Virus record (IMG/VR): IMGVR_UViG_3300036774_000098
Coordinates: 1 to 63,009 of that record
Length of the DNA stretch: 63,009 nucleotides
Direction: 5' to 3' (one strand)
DNA from: a virus
The notes beneath the pieces were generated by a model. The model had not been told where the DNA came from, searched no databases, and saw only the letters and a list, made by a program, of their open reading frames with translations. Position numbers and translations under genes: made by a program. Below are positions 22,440 to 32,600 of the stretch, piece by piece. Positions within the stretch are counted from its first letter, which is position 1; each line of letters opens with the position of its first letter.

Positions 22440-25364
22440 ATGACGACGGCAAAGATCCTCACGAGTTTCGCCAGCGGTGAGATCAGCCCGACGCTGTTCG
22501 GACGCACTGACCTCGCGAAGTTCCAGGTTGGCGCGGCGACGATCCGCAACATGTACGTCGACTACAGAGGAGGCGTCTCCAGCAGGGGAGGCCTCGCCTT
22601 CGTTGGAGCATCCAAGACGGCCGGGACTTCGCTGCCGCCCCGGCTGATCCCGTTCACCTTCAACGTCCAGGCGGGCCAGACCTACGTCCTCGAATTCGGG
22701 GACAAGTATGTTCGCTTCATCCAGAACGGCGGTTACATCCTCGAGAACGCCCTGACCATCTCGGCGGCCACCAACGCCAGTCCAGGCGTGGTGACGTCGG
22801 TCGCTCACGGCTTCGCCACGGGCGATTGGGTGTACTTCTCCAACGTCCAGGGCATGACGCTGCTCAACGGCAAGACAGCGGTCATCAGCGTCATCAACGC
22901 CGATCAGTTCGCCCTCCTGGACATCTTCGGGTTGCCGATAAGCACGGTTTCCTACGGGACGTTCACCGCGGGGAATGTTTCGCGCATCTACACCCTGGCG
23001 AGCCCCTACGCCATCGCTGATCTCCCGTATTTGAAGTTCGATCAGTCCGCCGACGTTATGACGCTGGTTCACACCAGCTACCCGCCATACGATCTCAAGC
23101 GGTACGCCAGCAATAACTGGACGCTGACGAAGGAATCCTTCACCACGGCGATCAACCCTCCGCCGACGATCACCTGCTGGCCAAACACGACGGCGATCGG
23201 CGTCACGACCTACCAGTACTGCGTCACGGCCATCGACTCGTCCACGGGCCAGGAAAGCGTCGCCAGCCCTATCGCCACGTCGACGGCGACCGTGAATATC
23301 GCCACGACGGCTGGCTCCCTGAACGTGCAGTGGCCGGCTGTTGCAGGGGCGTCCAGCTATCGGGTCTACAAGGCCCCGACGTCCGTGGGCACGTCAGGCA
23401 TCCCGAGCGGCATCCAGTTCGGCTATATGAGCTCCACCACGGGCGTTTCCACGGTGGACAGCAACATCCTGCCCGACTACACAACGACGCCACCGCTCCA
23501 CCAGAACCCGTTTGCGACGTCATCGGTGAACTACATCACCGTGACCAACGGCGGGACCGGCTATGCCCAGAACACGACCACCGCGACCATCTCGTCTTCG
23601 ACCGGGACCGGAGCAGCTTTGACCGTGATCGTCGGCATCGCTGGCTCGACGTCGGGCATCGCCGCAGGAGCAGCAGGCGCGACCGGCTCCGTCCAGTCCA
23701 TCATCGTCGTGAACGGCGGCGAAGGCTATGCCCCCACCGACACCGTGGTGATCACCGACTCGGGCGGCGGCGTCAACGCGGTCGCCAGCCTGACGCTCAA
23801 CCCGGCTACGGGGACATGGCCTGGGGTCGTCGGATATTTCCAGCAGCGCCGGGTCTACGCGGCGACGACGAACGAACCGAACACCTACTGGATGTCGAGA
23901 CCCGGGTCCTTCCTGAATTTCGACAAGAGCTTCCCGACCGTCGGCAATGACGCGATCAAGGGCACCCCCTGGTCCAAGCAGATCAACGGCGTCTCCTGGC
24001 TGGTCCCCATGCCGGGCGGGCTTGTGGTCCTGGCAGGGTTAGGGGCTTGGCAGGTGAGCGGTGGAGCCAATGGCGCTGCGGTGACCCCAGCCACCCAGAC
24101 TGCACAGCCCCAGGCCTACAATGGCGTCTCACAGACGGTGCCGCCCATCGTCATCAACTACGACATCATCTACCTGCAGCAGAAGGGCTATCAGGTTCTC
24201 GATCTGAGCTACAACTTCTTCACGAACATCTACACGGGCGTGGACATTACCATCATGTCCAACCACCTGTTCCTGACGCCGATCCGGGAATGGTGCTGGG
24301 CGCAGAGCCCGCACAAGCTGATCTGGGCGGTGAAGACCGATGGCTCCCTGCTGAGCCTGACCTACCTGAAAGAGCAGGAGGTCCAGGGCTGGGCCAGACA
24401 CGACACCAACGGGCTCTTCAAGTCGGTGACCTCTGTCTCCGAGGGACTCAACGACGGCGTCTACTTCGTCGTCCAGCGCTTCGTCCGTGGCCAGTGGATG
24501 TACTATATCGAGCGCATCAACGACCGGAACTGGGAAGGCATTGACGACGTCTTCGCCGTGGACGCCGGGCTGACCAACGTGATCAACAAGCCGAACGCCG
24601 TCCTGACAGCGTCGGCGGCAACCGGCTCTGGCGTTACCTTCACCGCGTCCTCCGCCGTGTTCACGGCCGCCAATGTCGGCGACGTGATCCGTATCGGCGG
24701 CGGCATGGCGACGGTGACCGCTTTCAGTTCCGCCACCCAGGTCACCGGGACTTTCACATTCCCGATCCTGCTGACGACGCCGAACGACCCGAACAAAGCT
24801 CCTCTGCCAGCCGCTCCCGGAGCCTGGGCCATATCGACGCCGGTCTCCACGGTCTACGGCCTCGATCACCTGGAAGGCGCGAGCGTCGCCGTTGTGGCTG
24901 ACGGTTCGGTCTATCCCAGCCAGACGGTTACCGGAGGATCGATCAGCATCGCCCCTCAGACGGCCTCGGCAATCTCCGTGGGCCTGCCCTACACCTGCCA
25001 GCTTCAGAGCCTCTACACGGATGTCCAGGGCGGCGGCACCGTGCAGGGCAAACGTAAGAACATCCCCGGCGTCACCGTCCGGGTGGCCAAGTCGCGCGGG
25101 TTCAAGGTCGGAGCCAATCAGGTCGACAGCTCGACGCAGACGACCCTGGCCGCCACCACCTGGACGAACCTCATTGAGATTAAGGATCGGAACGCCAACG
25201 TGTTCGCTGGCAACGCCGTCCCCCTGTACACCGGAGACAAGTTCCTCAGGATCAACCCGGACTGGAAGAAACCAGGGCAGATCAGCGTGCAGCAGGACTA
25301 TCCTTTACCACTCACGGTTGTAGCAATCGTGCCGGAAATAGTTGTGGGGGACGACAACGGGTGA
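22440..25364 (+). CDS. Tail tubular protein B / nozzle protein
   Basis: 974 residues. ILTSFASGEISPTLFGRTDL and VGAATIRNMYVDYRGGVSSR at the N-terminus are diagnostic of the T7 gp12-like nozzle and stabilisation proteins that extend the short tail. Two Ig-like or fibronectin-like inserts (around residues 230-320 and 360-450) explain the larger size than T7 gp12. Starts immediately after the tail-spike stop. Confidence 0.9.
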   Translation: MTTAKILTSFASGEISPTLFGRTDLAKFQVGAATIRNMYVDYRGGVSSRGGLAFVGASKTAGTSLPPRLIPFTFNVQAGQTYVLEFGDKYVRFIQNGGYILENALTISAATNASPGVVTSVAHGFATGDWVYFSNVQGMTLLNGKTAVISVINADQFALLDIFGLPISTVSYGTFTAGNVSRIYTLASPYAIADLPYLKFDQSADVMTLVHTSYPPYDLKRYASNNWTLTKESFTTAINPPPTITCWPNTTAIGVTTYQYCVTAIDSSTGQESVASPIATSTATVNIATTAGSLNVQWPAVAGASSYRVYKAPTSVGTSGIPSGIQFGYMSSTTGVSTVDSNILPDYTTTPPLHQNPFATSSVNYITVTNGGTGYAQNTTTATISSSTGTGAALTVIVGIAGSTSGIAAGAAGATGSVQSIIVVNGGEGYAPTDTVVITDSGGGVNAVASLTLNPATGTWPGVVGYFQQRRVYAATTNEPNTYWMSRPGSFLNFDKSFPTVGNDAIKGTPWSKQINGVSWLVPMPGGLVVLAGLGAWQVSGGANGAAVTPATQTAQPQAYNGVSQTVPPIVINYDIIYLQQKGYQVLDLSYNFFTNIYTGVDITIMSNHLFLTPIREWCWAQSPHKLIWAVKTDGSLLSLTYLKEQEVQGWARHDTNGLFKSVTSVSEGLNDGVYFVVQRFVRGQWMYYIERINDRNWEGIDDVFAVDAGLTNVINKPNAVLTASAATGSGVTFTASSAVFTAANVGDVIRIGGGMATVTAFSSATQVTGTFTFPILLTTPNDPNKAPLPAAPGAWAISTPVSTVYGLDHLEGASVAVVADGSVYPSQTVTGGSISIAPQTASAISVGLPYTCQLQSLYTDVQGGGTVQGKRKNIPGVTVRVAKSRGFKVGANQVDSSTQTTLAATTWTNLIEIKDRNANVFAGNAVPLYTGDKFLRINPDWKKPGQISVQQDYPLPLTVVAIVPEIVVGDDNG

Positions 25365-25378
25365 GGAAAAGATAATGG

Positions 25379-25933
25379 ATGTCTATCGTAGGGTTGTTGC
25401 GAAAGAAAAGTCCAATGGCTAAAGATATCAATGAGTTAGTCGATCCAGCGATGCAGGTCGTCTCGACCTCGCTCCGCAATCACATCTGGATTCGCTATGT
25501 CCTGCCTGGGGACGAGAAGGCCCTCCTCGCCAACATGCGCAGGAAGGACATCGAAGAGTGCCGGGCGATGGGGATGTCGCCCGGACGAGCCCTGCGCACC
25601 TCGATCAAGAACTCTCTCTACGTGAAGTCGGTATGGCTCGACGACACGATCATCGCCATGCTCGGGCTCGGCGGGTCGATCATCTCGGACATCGGCTGCG
25701 CCTGGATGCTGACCGGAAACGGAATCGAGAAGGTCCCGGTGTCGTTCGCCCGCGTCGCCAGATTTGAGACGGATGAGATGCTGAAGTACAAGAAAACCAT
25801 TTTCAATTACGTTTCAGAAGACTATCCTGAAGCTGCAAAGTTTTTCGGCATCATCGGGTTCCACGTCTCGCAGCCAGTTGTCGCCGGAAAGCACGGAAAC
25901 ATGTTCCACCAGATAATCAAGTCGGGAGTTTGA
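25379..25933 (+). CDS. Internal virion protein A-like (gp13-type, acyltransferase fold)
   Basis: 184 residues. LRNHIWIRYVLPGDEKALLA, ECRAMGMSPGRALRTSIKNS and a short GNAT-like core (MLGLGGSIISDIGCAWMLT) fit the small T7 gp13-like proteins with an N-acetyltransferase fold. In T7 this protein is needed for virion morphogenesis. Whether the fold is enzymatic here is unknown. Start 25379 has GAGGAAAAG about 10 bases upstream. An alternative start is at MAKDIN. Confidence 0.75.
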   Translation: MSIVGLLRKKSPMAKDINELVDPAMQVVSTSLRNHIWIRYVLPGDEKALLANMRRKDIEECRAMGMSPGRALRTSIKNSLYVKSVWLDDTIIAMLGLGGSIISDIGCAWMLTGNGIEKVPVSFARVARFETDEMLKYKKTIFNYVSEDYPEAAKFFGIIGFHVSQPVVAGKHGNMFHQIIKSGV

Positions 25934-25934
25934 A

Positions 25935-26429
25935 ATGGGACCATTTATGGCGGTGATCCCCCTGGCGATCTCGGCGGCAGGCGCGGCGGCTTCAGGCATA
26001 GCCGCATCCAACGCTGCGGATTATCAGGCTCAGGTCGCCAAGCAGAACGCAGCCTTCGCCGCTCAGAAGGCGCAGATGGGAATGCAGGACGCCGCCACCA
26101 AGCTGGCGGAGAAGGGCCTGCAAGATAAAGCCACCATGGGGAAGATGGAGGCCGGTCAGGCAAGCAGTGGCCTGACCGTCAAGGCTGGCTCTACCGGCGA
26201 CGTCCTTGAGAGCGAGCGCGCTATCACCAAGACCGGATCACGAGACTTCATGAAAGCCGCCTCCCTCGACTGGTACGCCACCAAGAAGCAGCAGTACAGC
26301 GCTCAGGCAGAGTCAGCTCTCCAGGAAGCGAAGTCCGAGACTGCTCTGTACGCTGGCGCTGCCGAGGCTGGGTCTTCGTTCTTGGGCGGCATGTCGAAGA
26401 TGAATAAAGAATATGGGTGGTTCTCCTGA
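25935..26429 (+). CDS. Internal virion protein B-like (gp14-type)
   Basis: 164 residues. Hydrophobic, Ala-rich N-terminus (VIPLAISAAGAAASGIAASN) followed by a long Gln/Ala/Lys coiled-coil stretch (ADYQAQVAKQNAAFAAQKAQ) and SSGLTVKAGSTGDVLESER, the classic T7 gp14 layout. Such proteins leave the virion first and help form the channel across the envelope. The stop overlaps the next start (TGATG). Confidence 0.82.
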   Translation: MGPFMAVIPLAISAAGAAASGIAASNAADYQAQVAKQNAAFAAQKAQMGMQDAATKLAEKGLQDKATMGKMEAGQASSGLTVKAGSTGDVLESERAITKTGSRDFMKAASLDWYATKKQQYSAQAESALQEAKSETALYAGAAEAGSSFLGGMSKMNKEYGWFS

Positions 26430-29400
26430 TGGCAGACAACATCAACTACACAGGCGCTCCAGAGATCGGACCCAAGATCGATCCGGGCGGCGGCTTCAAC
26501 ATCAACGCCACCCCGGACTCCTTCGGCGCGAGCGCGTTCTCTGCCATCCATAAGCTCGGCCAGACTGGATTTGACGCGGTTGTCAAGCAGCAGGAGCTTG
26601 CCAACGACATCGAGCACAACAAGATGGCGCTCGACATGTCGCAGAAGTTCTCCGAAGAATGGGAGAAGATGGCTTCCAAGACAGGGAAGGCAGCTCACGA
26701 TTACCTCCCGACTTTCCAGGGTAACCTCAGGCAACTGTACAATGACGCTGTCAACGGCGCTCCCAACCCAGCGATAAAGGAGAAGCTCGCCAGCACCATG
26801 TTCCGTGACGTCGACCGCTGGTCGAACCACGGGTCGACTTATGCTGGGACGCAGCTCCGTCAGGCTCACAACGAGGTCCACACTCAGGCCCTGGAGGACA
26901 ACGTCAACAAAGTGGAGCTGATGCGGGAGCAGCCTATCCCCGACATCCTCGAACAGGTCCAGCACGGCACAGGCGGCCTCGGTGGCCTGGACAGCGTTCG
27001 CGAGCGCCTGCACAGCAGCGGCATTGATCCATACGACAAAGACGGCAAGGAGATCCCCGATAACATGGCGACCTACCGGGCGGAGGAGGCCAAGTACTGG
27101 GGAAAGGCTGTCGGCCCAACCATCGAGACGCTCTCCGACAACTGGGAGAATGGGCCGAAGGGACGCGCCGATCTGAAGAAGGCCGAGGAGCTGTTCAAGC
27201 AGACCAGGGACAGGATGGACGCCAAGACGGCGAACCTAATCGAGAAGAGGCTCCAGCCCAAGCTCGACAAGGCCGCTGTCGCTGAAATGGCCGACGCGAA
27301 ACACCCGATTCCTGATGAGGCCGGATACTATCCGACCACGGCCGCAGGCCAGCGCCGCGCCATGCTCGATTCCACGCCGTCGCGCGAGAACGCTCAGCGG
27401 ATGGGGATCGCTCAGCCTGCTGCTGGAGGCCCGTATCGCGGCCCGGCTTTGCCTGCGAGCACCAACCAAGCCATCGATAAGGCGTCAGCAGCGACTGGGG
27501 TAAGCGCCGATCTCCTGAAGACATTTGCTAACTTCGAGAGCAGCGGACGCCACGGAGAGCAGACCGGGAGATACAAGGGCGTCTTCCAGTTGAGCGACGA
27601 GGAGTTCAAGCTGCATGGCAAGGGCGACATCTTCAACGTCGAAGACAACACCATGGCCGCAGCGCGCAAGATCAAGGCCGACACCGCGTCGTTCCGGCTC
27701 GCTACCGGCCGGGACGCGACGCCGTTCGACCTATATCTGATCCACCAGCAAGGGCCAGCAGGCGCTCCTGCCCATGTCAACAACCCAAGTGGCGTCGCCT
27801 GGAAGAATGTGCTGCCGTTCTATACCGACGCGGAGGCTCACCGCCGTGGGTTCGAGAGCGGCGAAGCCATGGCCAAGGCGGCCATATGGGGCAACGTTCC
27901 GACCGACCAGCGCGCCAAGTTCCCTGGTGGAGTAGACAGCCTCACCAGCGGGCAGTTCATGGACATGTGGCGCGGCAAGTTCGAACGCATGACTGGAGGG
28001 GCGCAGCCAGCCGCAGGCGGCGCTCAACCTGGACAACCCCAGGACAACCTGCTCGCCCCAGGCGGCATGACGCGCAGCCAGCTCAGAGAAAACAATCTCA
28101 TCGAGGCGAAGAGGGCGTTCCCGGATAACCCGGTTCGTCAGCACCTCTACAACATCGAGCTGAACCGTCGCGCCGTCGTCGAGAAGACCAATCTCTCTGG
28201 AGAGCGGAACTTCGTCGACGCCACCATGAAGGACTTCGACCTGCGCGTCAGCAAGGGCCTCCCAGGACTTACCCTGGAGAGCACCGGCCTGACCGAGGAT
28301 CGTATCCGGGCGGCGCACAAGGACAAGCCCTGGGTGGCCGAGCACATCATCGAGAGCTTCCGCCTCCAGTCCGCGAACGCCGATAAGCTGGCGTCCATGA
28401 AATTCGCTCCCAAGGAAGACTGGGACGCCTACCTGCGCGATGCGAGCAACGGCCTCGGCATCGACACCGCCATCAAGGCGCACCGGGAGAAGTCAGGGTC
28501 AACGAGCGCCTTCGACGTGGGAGCCAACCCTGAGGCCAGGGGAGAGATCCTGGCCAATGACTTCGCCATCAAGGAGAAGGTCGCTGCTACGGCGCGTAAG
28601 GCGTATTCCGACCACATGGAGGAGATCAAGAAGGATCCGGCCGGCTACCTGATCACGTACGGGAACCCTGCCATTATGAAGGCCAAGAAGGCCGTCGACG
28701 AGGCTGGCAACGACCCGGCGAAGCGAGACAGCGCCTTCCGCGAGTACGTCAGCAAGCTGCAGTCTGCCCAGCTCCAGATGGGTGTTCCCGAGGATAAGGT
28801 CCGGGTTCTCACCAACGCCAAGGCCGAGCAGACCGTCGCCGATATCATGAAGTCTGATAATCCCAAGCGGGACCTGGATGTCATGAAGTCCACATACGGC
28901 AGCCAGTTCCAGTCGATCTTCAGGGACTTGGTGCAGCACGGGAAGCTCCCATCCAAGTTCGAAGCGCTCACGGAACTCGACAACCAGAACGCCAACCTCC
29001 TGGCCGGACGCATCAAGGCCGAGGCGACCGAGAAGGGCAACGAGCATAGACGGCAGATGGAGACCCTCCTCGGGGATAAGAGGGGGAAGATCGCCAAAAC
29101 CGTGCGTGACAATGACACGACCAAGGACTGGATGCTGTCCATGGCGTACAGGCAGGTAGGCGATCCACAGCGGGCTGAAGTCCACAATACGGTGAACATG
29201 CTCGCCGAGGCCCGCGTGCTCGAGCTCGGCGAGGACGTGTCGACGGCGTCCGATAACGCCGTCAAGGCGTTCACCAAGGGTCTCAAGTTCACCAAGGATC
29301 ACGTCGCCATCCCAACAGACAAATATGAAGGCGTCATGGCGGAAGCCAACGACCACGTCAACTTCCTCGACCCGAACAGCATCGTCGTCCCCGCCGCCAT

Positions 29401-29644
29401 GAAGCATGGAGGCTACGACAACAACAGATATGTCAGCGATCTGAAGATGACGAGGTCCTGGAGAGGCACTCCTGATGGTGATGGGATGTATCTGGTAGAT
29501 CATGTTGGCAATCCCGTGATCACCATGAAAGGTGACAAGGCTGATTTGGTCAGAGTTACATTCGACAGGCCGAGGCATAGCATATCCAACGCCAGTCCTC
29601 TCGGCAGGGCTCCTGATCTGTTCTTCGAAGCCCTGGGGGATTAA
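26429..29644 (+). CDS. Internal virion protein with lytic transglycosylase domain
   Basis: 1071 residues. Residues 355-460 form a lysozyme-like SLT domain: TGVSADLLKTFANFESSGRH puts the catalytic glutamate at E370, and GVFQLSDEEFKLHGKGDIFN and YLIHQQGPAGAPAH follow as expected. The rest is long helical material typical of ejection proteins. It should cut peptidoglycan locally during DNA entry. This corresponds to the T7 gp15/gp16 pair, with the enzyme domain in the interior rather than at the N-terminus. Confidence 0.88.
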   Translation: MADNINYTGAPEIGPKIDPGGGFNINATPDSFGASAFSAIHKLGQTGFDAVVKQQELANDIEHNKMALDMSQKFSEEWEKMASKTGKAAHDYLPTFQGNLRQLYNDAVNGAPNPAIKEKLASTMFRDVDRWSNHGSTYAGTQLRQAHNEVHTQALEDNVNKVELMREQPIPDILEQVQHGTGGLGGLDSVRERLHSSGIDPYDKDGKEIPDNMATYRAEEAKYWGKAVGPTIETLSDNWENGPKGRADLKKAEELFKQTRDRMDAKTANLIEKRLQPKLDKAAVAEMADAKHPIPDEAGYYPTTAAGQRRAMLDSTPSRENAQRMGIAQPAAGGPYRGPALPASTNQAIDKASAATGVSADLLKTFANFESSGRHGEQTGRYKGVFQLSDEEFKLHGKGDIFNVEDNTMAAARKIKADTASFRLATGRDATPFDLYLIHQQGPAGAPAHVNNPSGVAWKNVLPFYTDAEAHRRGFESGEAMAKAAIWGNVPTDQRAKFPGGVDSLTSGQFMDMWRGKFERMTGGAQPAAGGAQPGQPQDNLLAPGGMTRSQLRENNLIEAKRAFPDNPVRQHLYNIELNRRAVVEKTNLSGERNFVDATMKDFDLRVSKGLPGLTLESTGLTEDRIRAAHKDKPWVAEHIIESFRLQSANADKLASMKFAPKEDWDAYLRDASNGLGIDTAIKAHREKSGSTSAFDVGANPEARGEILANDFAIKEKVAATARKAYSDHMEEIKKDPAGYLITYGNPAIMKAKKAVDEAGNDPAKRDSAFREYVSKLQSAQLQMGVPEDKVRVLTNAKAEQTVADIMKSDNPKRDLDVMKSTYGSQFQSIFRDLVQHGKLPSKFEALTELDNQNANLLAGRIKAEATEKGNEHRRQMETLLGDKRGKIAKTVRDNDTTKDWMLSMAYRQVGDPQRAEVHNTVNMLAEARVLELGEDVSTASDNAVKAFTKGLKFTKDHVAIPTDKYEGVMAEANDHVNFLDPNSIVVPAAMKHGGYDNNRYVSDLKMTRSWRGTPDGDGMYLVDHVGNPVITMKGDKADLVRVTFDRPRHSISNASPLGRAPDLFFEALGD

Positions 29645-29646
29645 CC

Positions 29647-32600
29647 ATGTACCCGATGATCAGAGACGACTTCGGAACGAAGGACACGCCTGAAGCCGCA
29701 GAGGAACGCCTCAAGCAGGAGCCTGTAGGCGCTGGCGAAGCGCTCGCATCACAGGCCGGGCAGACGACCGGCGACGTCATGCGCTTCGTCAAGCACAAGC
29801 TCGAGCCTGAGCCCTTCTTCCAGGAGGGACACATAAAGAGCCCGGAGGAGCTGAACAAGGAGTACGGCCTCAAGGGTGAGAACCAGTTCAAAAACTACAT
29901 GAACGAGAACACCGCCTCCGAGATGGTCGACGCCCTGCACAAGCGGCAGAAGGCGGAGGAGGTCTACGCCCGGTTCTCGGAGCAGCACAGTTACCTGTCG
30001 CGTCTCGGCATCGGCTTCGTCGGCTCCATGCTCGATCCGATCGAAGCCGCCGCCATGTTCGTCCCAGGCGTCGGCGAGGAGCGGATCGCCTACAAGCTCG
30101 CCACCATGGGCTACGGCAAGCAGGCCGCCGCGTTCATGAGCAAGGTCGGAGCAGGCGCCACAGCGGGCATGGCCGGGGCCACGGCCCTGGAGCCCCTGAA
30201 GGCCATCATGTCCGAGGACGAGCTCAAGGAGTGGCATCTCCGCGACGCCCTGACGGATGTGTTCGCCGCTGCCCCTGCGGGCGCCCTGATGCACGCCGGG
30301 CTGGTCCCCGCGGCTGCTCACGCGGCGTCTTATGTGCATGGCGTCAAGCCTGAGCCCTATGTCCGCGATTACTCGTTTTGGGATAAGGACGAGACCACAT
30401 CGGAAGAGATGGCTCGGCAGGTGCAGCTCGGGGTCAAGGGCGGCGTCGAGACAGCCTTCGACAAAGAGCTGGCGAAGCAGCCTCCGTCGTTCGGCCACAT
30501 CGACGAGCTCGCCAGGATGAGCGCCATCGAGAACCATATCTTCAAGTCGTCGACGTTCGCCCAGCTCCTGACCGGCAAGGAGCCTAACGCTGGCGAGCAC
30601 CTGTTCCCCGATCACAGCGAGCAGGCCCGCCGCCTCGCGCCGGAAGCCCACGCCGAGTGGGACAAGCTGCAGGAGGAGCTGAACAGCATATCGGCCGAGC
30701 ACACCTGGGGAGCCAAGCCTACCCCCGATCAATTGAACGATCCGGCCTGGAAGCTCGAGCAGGAGCTCCGCGAGCACACGAAGGACATCCTCCCGGTCTC
30801 CTGGGACCTGCGCGTCGCCGCTGGTGAAGACCCAACAGTAGCTTCGATAGAAAGCGCTCCTCCAGAGGCTAAGGAAGCCGTTGCGAAATCTGGGGAGCCA
30901 GATTGGCTCCAGGTCCATCAGCAGACGATCAAACCAAGAGGGGCTACCAGTGAGCAGATCGCTGAAGCCCAGTCAGAAGTTGCCCGTCTTCATGCTCATG
31001 ATGAGCGTTACAAGGAGGCGCAGAAAGCTCCGTCCAGCCTTGCTGCCTCTGAGGTGTCGTATCAGAAGACTCTTAGGGAAAGCATAGCCAGACGTAAGGA
31101 AAAAATATCTGGCAATCTAGAAGACCTTTACAAAAAACATAATGAAGAAATGGAACTCCTAAGGAAAGATAAGGGGGAACTCCAGCACGACCGAAAGGTC
31201 GCAATGAATGAGTACGATAACCATCTCGCAGATGGCGAGGAGGGTATTGTGCCAATGGATGACAAATTCTACGCAAAAGAGAAGGAGCTTGGAGAAAAGC
31301 TTCGTACCGTAACAAAAGCGTTTGAGAATAAAAACACATCATACGAAGAGTCCATGTTCAAATCGGCAACGATGGACATGATCCGCACTCTTGAAAATGT
31401 TTTGCGCATGGTCGATAGAGAAATCGATCTGATTGCCGACGCCGAAGTCGCTACGCCTATTGACGTCAGCGAGGCGAGAAAAATTGAGAGCATAGGCAGG
31501 GATGAGGAGCACCAAGGCAAGGTCCTCGCCTATCATGGGACATCGTCTGACGTCTTTTTCCAGAGGTTTAAGATCAAGCCGTTCGCTCACATCGGTCTGC
31601 ATTTTGGGACAGTGGAGCAGGCAAGAGAATTCACCCCGCATAAGGGTCTCCATGAATACACGGACCCAGAGCATAGGTTGGACCTGGAGAGCCACCTTGA
31701 GCAGACTGGGAGCCTACCAAGAGTGTACCCAGTCGTTCTCGATCTAAAAAATGTTATCGAGATGCCTGATCTTGGTTCTTGGGATCCATACGACTCCATG
31801 GAAAATATTAAGGAACATCTTTCTCTAGAACAATATAAAGTCCTGGAAGACAAGATGAATAAAATATACGGCATAAAAGATGGCACGACTGGGTCTAATG
31901 CTACCTACCATTTCATTGATGATTTGGTAAAGCAGAATAAGTTAACTGCTGAAGCTGCCAGAAAGTTAAAGTTCTATTCCAATGATGTCACTTCAGTTCT
32001 TGATGATCTTACAAGAGAGATAGAATACGCAGAGACAAAAGCTGATAAAATAAAATACCAGAAAATGCAAAGAGAGATCAGTGGTGTCGCTGACTTGATC
32101 CATGAGTTTAAAGAGTCGTTTCCCAAACCGTTCAGCTCAGAAGAAAAAATACCTGCTGGACAACAACTCATCCGGGACGCCCTTAGCGAAGCTGGGTATG
32201 ACGGTATACGCTACAGGAACGCCCAAGAGGGGGAAGGGTGGTCTTATATCGTCTGGAAAGAGGGGACAGTGAAGTCTGCCCTGTCTGGACTTCAGATGTT
32301 CAACCGTGGTGAGAAGGGCTCTATAGCTGGCATGGCTGACCCTGCTAAACGCACGGCGTGGATCAGCGCTATGGCTGTCGATCCCAAGCTCGTCGCCCGC
32401 GAGGAGTCTGGCCACGCCATCAAGGCGTCTGGCCTCTTCAAGCCCGGAGAGTGGGGCATCCTGCACGACGCAGCCATCAACCAGGATTGGCTGAGTGACA
32501 TCCCGAAAGACATCCGGGACAAATACGCAGAGGATTACGCGCTCCGAGGGGAAAAAGGCGCACGCGAAGCTATGATCGAAGAGGCGATCATGCATCGCTT

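Noticed and set aside
20451-23072. 873-codon minus-strand frame opposite tail spike and nozzle
   Set aside because: Arg/Asp/Val-rich antisense frame spanning two real genes. No domain recognised.
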